Assembly: GCA_023427575.1 (NCBI GenBank)
Contig: JAEZAY010000467.1
Span: 1-6,118 of the forward strand
Direction of reading: 5' to 3'
Length of the DNA: 6,118 bases
Origin: Bacteroidota bacterium
GTDB taxonomy: Bacteria > Bacteroidota > Bacteroidia > Chitinophagales > Chitinophagaceae
Shown here: positions 1-5,450 of the stretch, in pieces
Position numbering within the stretch: position 1 is the first letter of the stretch
Layout: every line of letters starts with the position of its first letter
Translations under genes and position numbers: made by a program
Notes under the pieces: model-generated
Told to the model about the DNA's origin: nothing
Database searches by the model: none
The model's input: the letters and a program-made list of their open reading frames with translations, nothing else

Positions 1-27
1 GTTGAATAGATCGGTACGTGCAGCCAT
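1..27 (-). CDS. Possible N-terminus of a divergent gene, perhaps an acyl-CoA dehydrogenase (partial)
   Basis: An ATG on the minus strand at 27-25 opens a frame reading MAARTDLFN, which leaves the window at base 1. The 'TDLF' start resembles, from memory, the N-terminus of Bacteroidota acyl-CoA/glutaryl-CoA dehydrogenases, but nine residues are too few for a real family call. No good Shine-Dalgarno precedes it, which is normal for this phylum. If real, the gene is divergent from the sigma factor gene, and 28-241 would be a shared upstream region. The alternative is that the same bases on the + strand (2-55) are the tail of an upstream gene ending at TAG 53-55. The sequence to the left would decide. 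Confidence 0.3.
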
Positions 28-241
28 GATCAGGAGCTTTAAAAATGATGTTTAGTTGGCGGAGTTCAATTCCGGGCACGAAAATACAGAATTCACCCGT
101 GAACCCGCTCTATATAACGAATCCGGAAATTACGTTCCGCCCACCAGCCATAAAGATCTGCAGTTCAACCAGCCGTACTACCGGCGGTGTAGAACTAAAA
201 ACATTTAAAAAAAGAAAAGCGAATATGCAACATCACACTGA
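28..241. other. Intergenic stretch upstream of the sigma factor gene, no supported gene
   Basis: This stretch of about 214 bases lies before the sigma factor start. It holds an SD-like AGGAG at 32-36, 8 nt before an ATG at 45, but the frame opened there runs far into the sigma gene in another frame and resembles no protein I know. A second + strand frame is open from 56 to a TAA at 206-208. Bases 196-218 are very A-rich, as expected of a leader before a Bacteroidota gene. On the minus strand, TATTTTCG at about 80-87 is one base off the Bacteroidota -7 consensus TAnnTTTG and could serve a divergent gene, but no matching -33 TTG is clear. I see no tRNA, terminator or operator here. Confidence 0.4.
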
Positions 242-838
242 ATGGCGTGTCTCTCAAATAACAACATTAAACTTTTCAAATTGGAGCTTACTGCGAACAT
301 TGCCCGGGATGAATGGGTGGAGCGTTGCAAGCGGGGTGAAAGTCTGGGTTTTGAAACTATTTACAGGCAGTATTCGAAGGCGATGTATAATACAAGCCTG
401 CGAATTCTCAACAACCGCTCCGACGCGGAAGATGTGCTGCAGGAGGCTTTTCTGGACGCGTTCCGGTCGCTGAATGATTTTCACTACCGTTCCAGCTTTG
501 GAGCCTGGCTGAAAAGAATTGTGATCAACAAATCCATCAACGCATTGCGAAAACGGAAAATGTTGTTTGTTGAGATTGAGGATTCCAAACTGGAAAGCCT
601 GCCAGATAATGATGCATCGCAGGATGAAGAAGAATTGCAATTGAAGGTGGTAGAAGTAAAGCGAATGATGATGAATTTACCCGATGGTTACAGGGCCGTA
701 TTAAGCCTCTACCTGCTGGAAGGATATGACCAGGAAGAAATATCGGAAATACTGGGCATTACGCATAATACCGTTCGCACCCAGTATCTGCGTGCAAAGC
801 AAAAATTAGTGAAACTCTTAAAAGGAGGATTATCATGA
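242..838 (+). CDS. ECF (sigma-70 family) RNA polymerase sigma factor
   Basis: This 198-residue protein is a two-domain ECF sigma factor that would direct RNA polymerase to a small regulon. Region 2 spans about residues 36-106: the core-binding helix includes DAEDVLQEAFLDAF (61-74), and region 2.4 with its -10-reading helix is FGAWLKRIVINKSINALRKR (86-105). An acidic linker (about 112-132) leads to region 4 (about 146-193), with the helix-turn-helix at EEISEILGITHNTVRTQYLRA (from 165). The length is normal for the family. The ATG at 242 was chosen because an in-frame TGA (239-241) lies just before it; it has no Shine-Dalgarno, only an A-rich leader. A TTG at 281 would also keep both domains. 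The stop overlaps the next gene's ATG, which fits a sigma/anti-sigma pair made in fixed ratio. The target promoters and inducing signal are not visible. Confidence 0.95.
   Translation: MACLSNNNIKLFKLELTANIARDEWVERCKRGESLGFETIYRQYSKAMYNTSLRILNNRSDAEDVLQEAFLDAFRSLNDFHYRSSFGAWLKRIVINKSINALRKRKMLFVEIEDSKLESLPDNDASQDEEELQLKVVEVKRMMMNLPDGYRAVLSLYLLEGYDQEEISEILGITHNTVRTQYLRAKQKLVKLLKGGLS
823..828 (+). promoter_or_regulatory. Strong Shine-Dalgarno inside the sigma gene for the membrane protein
   Basis: A perfect AGGAGG lies within the last codons of the sigma factor gene, 6 nt before the ATG at 835. It stands out because the sigma gene and the 1406 gene both start without one. Together with the ATGA stop/start overlap it fixes 835 as the start and suggests strong, probably coupled, translation of the partner protein. 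Confidence 0.8.
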
Positions 839-1428
839 GTACCCCTTTAGAACGTTTTATTCGAAATCATCGCGATGATTTTGATACCGATCAACCAGAT
901 CCACAGTTATGGAAAAGGCTGGAGAATAAAATGCACTCCAAACCAAAATCCGGTTCCCTGTTTTTTATGTCTGCTTCTAAATGGATTGCCGCCGCTTCTT
1001 TTCTCCTGATCAGCGGGTTGGTAATAATTTACCTGCTGAACAAACCTGTAAATAACGAGGGAGCTAAACCGGTTGCCGGCGGTAACACCATCGACCAGCA
1101 GGAACTGATAGCTGATATTAATCCCCGTTATGCAAAAGAACTGTACCATTTTACACAACTGATCGAGCTTAAACAACATGAGCTGAACCAGATCCGGGAA
1201 GATGAACCCGAACTTTATAAAAAATTCCTGGATGATATTACCAGGCTCGACAGCTCCTATAACAACCTGCAAAAACAATTGCCGGTTAATCCAAACCGCG
1301 AACAACTACTGGAAGCAATGATTCAGAATTTACGACTGCAGACGGATCTGCTGAATCAGCAACTTCTTATCATACAGAAAATAAAACAATTAAAAACAAA
1401 TCAGAATGAAAATTCAAGCAGCATATAA
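835..1428 (+). CDS. Single-pass membrane protein, probable anti-sigma factor
   Basis: This 197-residue protein has a charged N-terminal segment (1-48; LERFIRNHRDDFDTDQPDPQ then LWKRLE), one hydrophobic helix (about 49-68, WIAAASFLLISGLVIIYLL), and a C-terminal part rich in Q, L, E and K (about 98-188) that looks alpha-helical or coiled-coil. The N-terminal pattern of 'F D ... P ... LW ..LE' followed by one membrane helix is, from memory, common in Bacteroidota proteins encoded directly after ECF sigma factors. I therefore infer a cytoplasmic sigma-binding segment with a periplasmic sensor region. I see no zinc-binding HxxxCxxC motif, so it is not a classical ZAS anti-sigma factor. It overlaps the sigma gene by 4 nt and the next gene by 23 nt. 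The membrane topology is well supported, the anti-sigma role only by context. Confidence 0.8.
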   Translation: MSTPLERFIRNHRDDFDTDQPDPQLWKRLENKMHSKPKSGSLFFMSASKWIAAASFLLISGLVIIYLLNKPVNNEGAKPVAGGNTIDQQELIADINPRYAKELYHFTQLIELKQHELNQIREDEPELYKKFLDDITRLDSSYNNLQKQLPVNPNREQLLEAMIQNLRLQTDLLNQQLLIIQKIKQLKTNQNENSSSI

Positions 1429-2398
1429 AACCGTTCTTCTTTGCGTGTTCCTATTAGCTACTGTCGGCGTATTCGCCGGTGATGATCCCGACACGGAAAA
1501 GACAAAAACCTATACAAAAACCTATTCGCTGCAGCCAGGTGACGGAGTGTCTGTTACGAATCAGTTTGGAGATGTGCGTATCAGTACCTGGAATAAAAAT
1601 GAAGTGAAAGTTGATGTTACCATCAGCGCTCGTTCCAGCTCGGAAGAAAGGGCCCAGGAGATCCTCGACAATATTGAAATTGAAGCCGGCAAAAGCCCGG
1701 GCGGAGTCTGGTTTAAAACTGAAATGGCAAACAAGGGTGTGAAAGGAAAAAGCAATAATCAATATAAGAACGAAGGATTCAGCATTCACTATACCGTATC
1801 TATGCCATCCGCAAATGCTCTGAAAATCCAGAATTCTTTCGGTTCAACCTATGTTCCCGATATGAATGGAGAAGCCGATATCACTTCAAAATTCGGCAGC
1901 CTCGAAGCCGGCAATCTTCCGAAAGTCAAATCAATCCTTGTTGAATTTGGCAGCGCGGAGATCAAAAGCATACACGATGGAAAACTGGTAATAAAATTTT
2001 CCAGCGCCGTAGTTCACAAACTTACCGGCTCGGTAAATGCCGTACTGGAACACAGTAATTCGGTTAAAATGGGCGTTGATAATTCGATCAGCGACCTGAA
2101 TGTGAAAAATAATTTTTCTACCCTTTACCTGGATGTCAGTAAAAACCTGGGCGCACGTTTTGAGATTCAAACTCATTTTGGCGATTTCTCCAATCAATCC
2201 TCCTTCGCCATCAATCAGGAAAACGAAGATTCAGAACAGCGCGGCCCCCGATTTGATCACAAATACAGCGGTTCTAACGGAAATGGACAGGTGAAAATGA
2301 AAATCAAATCCGAATTTGGAAAAGTGATTGTTGGCCATAACCTTCCGATGAATCTTGAAAAGAAGGAAAAAGACCGGAAACAGACCAGAACAGTCTGA
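1406..2398 (+). CDS. Exported DUF4097-like beta-repeat (putative adhesin-type) protein
   Basis: This 330-residue protein begins with a signal peptide (1-24: MKIQ..., hydrophobic LLCVFLLATVGVFA, likely cut near A24-G25). The rest is made of short beta-strand repeats in which a phenylalanine, usually followed by glycine, recurs: F54-G55, F145-G146, F163-G164, F181-G182, F198-S, F237-S, F258-G259 and F304-G305. This is the layout of DUF4097-type beta-solenoids, often named 'putative adhesin'. The C-terminus after about 312 is highly charged (KKEKDRKQTR) and may be disordered. No lipobox is seen: the only early Cys, C13, lies inside the hydrophobic core. The start at 1406 lies inside the previous gene, with an A-rich leader and no SD. 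Being third in the sigma/membrane-protein run, it is probably an envelope target or signal component of that system. Its molecular function is unknown. Confidence 0.85.
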   Translation: MKIQAAYKTVLLCVFLLATVGVFAGDDPDTEKTKTYTKTYSLQPGDGVSVTNQFGDVRISTWNKNEVKVDVTISARSSSEERAQEILDNIEIEAGKSPGGVWFKTEMANKGVKGKSNNQYKNEGFSIHYTVSMPSANALKIQNSFGSTYVPDMNGEADITSKFGSLEAGNLPKVKSILVEFGSAEIKSIHDGKLVIKFSSAVVHKLTGSVNAVLEHSNSVKMGVDNSISDLNVKNNFSTLYLDVSKNLGARFEIQTHFGDFSNQSSFAINQENEDSEQRGPRFDHKYSGSNGNGQVKMKIKSEFGKVIVGHNLPMNLEKKEKDRKQTRTV

Positions 2399-2465
2399 TG
2401 ATCAGGAAATCTAAATTCTGTTTTCCGGGATCAAAATTAAGAGTCAAAGAAAAGTATTGACCCTT
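2399..2465. terminator. Convergent spacer with weak hairpins, possible bidirectional terminator
   Basis: This 67-nt spacer separates the ends of two converging transcription units. GTCAA (2443-2447) pairs with TTGAC (2457-2461) around a 9-nt loop and is followed on the + strand by CCTTTT. A second hairpin pairs GGAAA (2405-2409) with TTTCC (2422-2426), flanked by GATC on both sides (2400-2403, 2429-2432). Neither is a strong GC-rich stem with a long U-tract, so termination here is plausible from position but weakly supported by sequence. Confidence 0.25.
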
Positions 2466-3296
2466 TTATACTGCCCGGAAATTCAGCAAGTACTGACCCA
2501 TCAGCGTTTTCATATTTTCATGATATTCCATTGCCACAGATCTAGCTTTCTCGGCAAAATCTTCGCGGGAAGAAGCAAAAATAATTGCCCGGCTCGCGTT
2601 CACGAGTAAACCGATATCGCTGGTCATTGCCTGGTGGGAGATTTCTTCGAGACTTCCACCCTGTGCGCCCAATCCGGGTACCAGGTAAAAATGATCGGGA
2701 GTAATCCTGCGGATCCTGGCAAACTCGCCGGATTGGGTTGCTCCAATTACAAACATCAACTTGTCTGAACTTCCCCAGGCCGAAGCTGTATTTAAAACTT
2801 TTTCATACAGATACTCGTTTCCGCTTTTCTGCAATTCAAAATCGGCAGCACCCGGGTTGGAAGTAAGTCCTAATAGAATCGTCCATTTATCGCTGTATTC
2901 GAGAAATGGCTTTACGCTGTCGGAGCCCATATATGGAGCCACTGTAATGGCATCAAAGTTCAGGACTTCAAAAAAAGCTTTTGCATATTGTGCCGAGGTA
3001 TTTCCGATATCGCCTCTTTTTGCATCGGCGATGGTGAAATGTGATTTTGGAATATAATTCACGGTACGTTCCAGCGTTTCCCAACCCTTTACACCCCGCG
3101 ACTCATAAAAAGCCGTATTGATCTTATAGCTTACACAGTGCGCTTTTGTTGCATCGATCAACTGTTTATTAAATTCAAATACGGGATCGGCGAATGATAA
3201 TAAATGTTTGGGGATTTTATCATAGTCCGAGTCCAGGCCTACACAGAGATACGATTGCCTGGTTCGAATATTTTTAATCAGTTCTTGTCTGTTCAT
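2466..3296 (-). CDS. pyrF: Orotidine 5'-phosphate decarboxylase, type 2
   Basis: This cytoplasmic enzyme decarboxylates OMP to UMP, the last step of de novo pyrimidine synthesis. At 276 residues it matches the longer type-2 PyrF subfamily rather than the roughly 230-residue E. coli type. The barrel motifs appear in order: CVGLDSD (18-24), YKIN with K58, the catalytic DAKRGD (91-96) with its lysine between two aspartates, ITVAPYMGSDSV (117-128), VIGATQ (183-188), VPGLGAQGG (206-214) and the phosphate-binding VNASRAIIFAS (232-242). No key residue is missing. It is the last gene of the SDR-kynU-pyrF run, 11 nt after the kynU stop. Its start has an A-rich leader (eight A then TAAT) and no SD, so it depends on the upstream promoter unless one lies inside kynU. 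Confidence 0.97.
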   Translation of the reverse strand: MNRQELIKNIRTRQSYLCVGLDSDYDKIPKHLLSFADPVFEFNKQLIDATKAHCVSYKINTAFYESRGVKGWETLERTVNYIPKSHFTIADAKRGDIGNTSAQYAKAFFEVLNFDAITVAPYMGSDSVKPFLEYSDKWTILLGLTSNPGAADFELQKSGNEYLYEKVLNTASAWGSSDKLMFVIGATQSGEFARIRRITPDHFYLVPGLGAQGGSLEEISHQAMTSDIGLLVNASRAIIFASSREDFAEKARSVAMEYHENMKTLMGQYLLNFRAV

Positions 3297-3307
3297 ATTA
3301 TTTTTTT

Positions 3308-4582
3308 TCAGAGCTGCTTCAGCGCTTTTCGAAAAACATCACCAAAAATCCAGATCTCCTCAAAGCGGTTATATAGTGGAACAGGAGCGATCCGGATCAC
3401 ATCGGGTTCGCGCCAGTCCGCAAAGATACCGGCCTCTGTAAGTTTGTCAAAAACTTCCTTTCCGTTTTCAAACATCCGCAGCGAAACCTGCGAACCTCTT
3501 TTCGCCGGATCTTCCGGCGTTAAGATTTCGAACGAATGGCCCGATGCCTCTGCACGGATCTCGTGAAGAATATAAAACAGATATTCCTGCATCAGCCGGC
3601 TTTTGCTCAGGATCCTTTCCATTCCCGCGGCAGTAAAAATTTCAAGCGAGGCATCCAGACAGGCATATAAAAGAATCGATGGAGTGCTTAGCTGCCAGCC
3701 CGTAGCGCCGCGATCGGGGGTAAATCCTTTCTGCATCAGGAACCTTGACTCTTTTTTATAGCCCCACCATCCGGCCAGCCTTTTGATCTCCGGATCATTT
3801 ATATAACGTTCATGTATAAATGCAGTAGCAATCGCACCGGGACCTGCGTTTAAGTATTTATAATTACACCAGCAGGCAAAGTCTACATTCCATTCGTGCA
3901 ATTTTAATTCCACATTACCGGCCGCATGGGCCAGGTCGAAACCAGCTTTCGCGCCAACCGTTTGAGCCGCTTCCGTAATTGCCCTTATATCGAACAACTG
4001 GCCGGTATAATAATTCAGCCCCCCAAAAACCACCAGGGCCAGCTCATCGCCGGTTTTGTAAATAGCCTCCAGAATATCTTCTTCGCGAAGGAAGGCTTCC
4101 TTTTCACGGGGGCGGATTTCTATGATAATTTCCTCCGGATCAAGATTCAGATGTTTTATAAAAGTTTCCAGCACATACTGATCGCTGGGAAAAGCTTTCG
4201 CCTCGCAGATAATCTTTTTACGCTTACCGAGGGCTGTGTAAAAGCTTACCAGCAAAAGATGCAGGTTAACTGAAAGCTGGTTCATTACCACCAGTTCCGA
4301 TGGCAATGCACCGGCAATCGGTTGCAGCGATTCTGCAAGTTTATTGTGGTAGTCGAGCCAGGGACTTTCACCTTTGAAAAAAGATTCTACTCCCAGGGAA
4401 CTCCACTGCCGCAATACATTCTGAATGGCGTGATTAGTACCTTCCGGCTGCAGGCCGAGCGAGTTGCCCAAAAAATAGATCAGCTCGCGGTTGCCCGATT
4501 TTGGGATCAAAAATTTTTGCCGGAAAGATCTTAACGGATCCCGATCATCCAGTTCAAGCGCATAAGCATGGGTGTTTATCAT
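3308..4582 (-). CDS. kynU: Kynureninase (PLP-dependent)
   Basis: Kynureninase cleaves L-kynurenine (or 3-hydroxykynurenine) to anthranilate (or 3-hydroxyanthranilate) plus L-alanine, in tryptophan breakdown or NAD synthesis from tryptophan. The 424-residue length is normal. Visible landmarks of this fold-type I PLP enzyme are YFLGNSLGLQP (36-46), MNQLSVNLH (100-108, cofactor phosphate region), FPSDQY (131-136), FDLAHAAGN (215-223) whose aspartate D216 would contact the PLP ring nitrogen, and YKYLNAGPGA (241-250) with K242 as the Schiff-base lysine. GWWGY (271-275), GWQLSTPSI (295-303) and the C-terminal IRIAPVPLYNRFEE are also present. All expected catalytic residues are there. It starts 12 nt after the SDR stop behind a strong SD. 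Substrate preference for the hydroxylated or unhydroxylated form cannot be told. Confidence 0.97.
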   Translation of the reverse strand: MINTHAYALELDDRDPLRSFRQKFLIPKSGNRELIYFLGNSLGLQPEGTNHAIQNVLRQWSSLGVESFFKGESPWLDYHNKLAESLQPIAGALPSELVVMNQLSVNLHLLLVSFYTALGKRKKIICEAKAFPSDQYVLETFIKHLNLDPEEIIIEIRPREKEAFLREEDILEAIYKTGDELALVVFGGLNYYTGQLFDIRAITEAAQTVGAKAGFDLAHAAGNVELKLHEWNVDFACWCNYKYLNAGPGAIATAFIHERYINDPEIKRLAGWWGYKKESRFLMQKGFTPDRGATGWQLSTPSILLYACLDASLEIFTAAGMERILSKSRLMQEYLFYILHEIRAEASGHSFEILTPEDPAKRGSQVSLRMFENGKEVFDKLTEAGIFADWREPDVIRIAPVPLYNRFEEIWIFGDVFRKALKQL

Positions 4583-4588
4583 GATGAA

Positions 4589-4594
4589 CCTCCC
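4589..4594 (-). promoter_or_regulatory. Strong Shine-Dalgarno for kynU
   Basis: GGGAGG on the minus strand sits directly against the SDR stop codon (TAA, 4597-4595), 6 nt before the kynU ATG. It fixes the kynU start at 4582. The pyrF and SDR starts in the same run show no such site, so kynU may be translated more strongly than its neighbours. Confidence 0.8.
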
Positions 4595-5380
4595 TTATAT
4601 GGTTCCGGTTCTCCCTCCATCTACGGGAATGCTGACCCCATTTACATAGGAAGCCGCCGGCGAGGCCAAAAATCCGACAACAGCGGCGGTTTCCGCAGCC
4701 TTGCCAAATCGTTTCATCGGAATATCACTGACCATAGATTTTTTTACTTCTTCTTCCGAAATTCCTTTTTCAGAAGCTTTCAGTTCAATCAGGCTTTTTA
4801 ATCTTCCTGTTTCGGTATAACCCGGCAGAACATTATTTACGGTTATTCCGAATTCACCTAATTCAAGCGACAATGTTTTCGCCCATGAGGCTACTGCGCC
4901 GCGGATGGTATTGGAAACACCGAGGTTGGGCAGCGGAGTTCGAACAGAAGTGGAAATAATATTGATGATCCGGCCATAAGAAGCCGAGCGCATGCAGGGT
5001 ATCACAGCCTGCGTAAGCAGATGGCTGGAAATCAGATGTTGATTAAAGGCAGATAAAAAAGCGTCTTCACTGGCTTCGGTGATGGGGCCGGCCGGAGGAC
5101 CACCGGTATTATTCACTAAAATATGAATGCTAAACTCGCTGCAGATTTCATTGATCACTTCTTTCACCTGCCAGGGACTTGAAAAGTCGGCAACGCGGTA
5201 CTGATGTTTCTGATCGAATTTTGCGGAAAGTTGGGGAATGATTTCCTGTAATACCGCTTCATTGCGGGCCAGCAGGAAGCAGCGGGCGCCCTGTTCAGCA
5301 AATACCCTTGCTATAGCCAGACCGATGCCTTGCGTACTGCCGCAGATCACCGCATTTTTGCCTTCAAGAGATACATTCAT
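4595..5380 (-). CDS. SDR-family oxidoreductase, BKR-like subgroup with non-canonical active site
   Basis: This 261-residue Rossmann-fold protein shows the glycine-rich cofactor loop GSTQGIG (14-20), LARN (37-40, basic residue suggesting NADPH), VADFSS (63-68), NNTGG (90-94), RIINIISTS (137-145) and a C-terminal VNGVSIPVDGG (246-256). Where classical SDRs have YxxxK, it reads GVSNTIRGAV (154-163): serine S156 replaces the Tyr and arginine R160 the Lys. From memory this 'LSNxxR' form, with NN(A/T)GGPP and VLPGYxxT, is the norm in the BKR_like_SDR_like subgroup, often annotated 3-oxoacyl-ACP reductase. It is therefore probably a family trait and not decay. The substrate is unknown. The tight link to kynU suggests a role in or near the kynurenine route. 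The start at 5380 has no SD and sits 1 nt from an inverted repeat. Confidence 0.92.
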   Translation of the reverse strand: MNVSLEGKNAVICGSTQGIGLAIARVFAEQGARCFLLARNEAVLQEIIPQLSAKFDQKHQYRVADFSSPWQVKEVINEICSEFSIHILVNNTGGPPAGPITEASEDAFLSAFNQHLISSHLLTQAVIPCMRSASYGRIINIISTSVRTPLPNLGVSNTIRGAVASWAKTLSLELGEFGITVNNVLPGYTETGRLKSLIELKASEKGISEEEVKKSMVSDIPMKRFGKAAETAAVVGFLASPAASYVNGVSIPVDGGRTGTI

Positions 5381-5381
5381 T

Positions 5382-5409
5382 GGTAATGTTTAGTATTATT
5401 TACATTACC
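5382..5409 (-). promoter_or_regulatory. Perfect 8-bp inverted repeat abutting the SDR start
   Basis: GGTAATGT (5382-5389) and ACATTACC (5402-5409) are perfect inverted copies separated by 12 nt, with centres 20 bp apart (about two helical turns). The repeat lies in the only sizeable gap before the SDR-kynU-pyrF run, ending one base from the SDR ATG. It could be an operator for a dimeric repressor, or an mRNA hairpin that covers the start region. The left arm on the transcript also contains ATG followed at once by TAA (5405-5400), a minimal start-stop. The symmetry is seen directly; its function is inferred. Confidence 0.5.
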
Positions 5410-5421
5410 TATAAAGATAGG
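5410..5421 (-). promoter_or_regulatory. Weak candidate -7 element for the SDR-kynU-pyrF operon
   Basis: Read on the minus strand, this stretch contains TATCTTTA, one base off the Bacteroidota -7 consensus TAnnTTTG, just upstream of the inverted repeat. No clear TTG is seen about 20 nt further upstream, so the promoter call is weak. If correct, the inverted repeat would overlap the transcription start region, a suitable place for a repressor. Confidence 0.2.
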
Positions 5422-5436
5422 GAGTTGAAAAGATTC

Positions 5437-5448
5437 CTCCATCAGGAG
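5437..5448 (-). terminator. Short hairpin after the GDPD-like gene
   Basis: On the minus strand CTCC pairs with GGAG around TGAT, directly after the GDPD-like stop, with TTTT a few bases later. The 4-bp stem is short, so this is at best a weak or attenuating terminator. The GDPD-like gene may partly read through into the SDR operon. Confidence 0.2.
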
Positions 5449-5450
5449 TT

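Noticed and set aside
2..55. Tail of an upstream + strand gene (...LNRSVRAAMIRSFKNDV, stop TAG 53-55)
   Set aside because: It is possible, but the opposite-strand reading MAARTDLFN looks more like a known N-terminus. Neither can be settled from so few bases.
56..80. tRNA T-arm-like string around GAGTTCAATTCCG
   Set aside because: The flanking bases do not form a 5-bp T-stem, and no acceptor stem or anticodon arm can be built around it.
45..473. A 142-codon + strand frame with a good SD (AGGAG at 32-36)
   Set aside because: Its second half lies out of frame over the well-conserved region 2 of the sigma factor, and its translation has no recognisable fold or family pattern. Kept only as an oddity of the leader.
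3297..3308. Run of eight A on the minus strand at the kynU-pyrF junction as a frameshift site
   Set aside because: It follows the kynU stop codon, and PyrF begins cleanly with its own conserved N-terminus, so slippage would gain nothing. It is more likely an A-rich translation leader.
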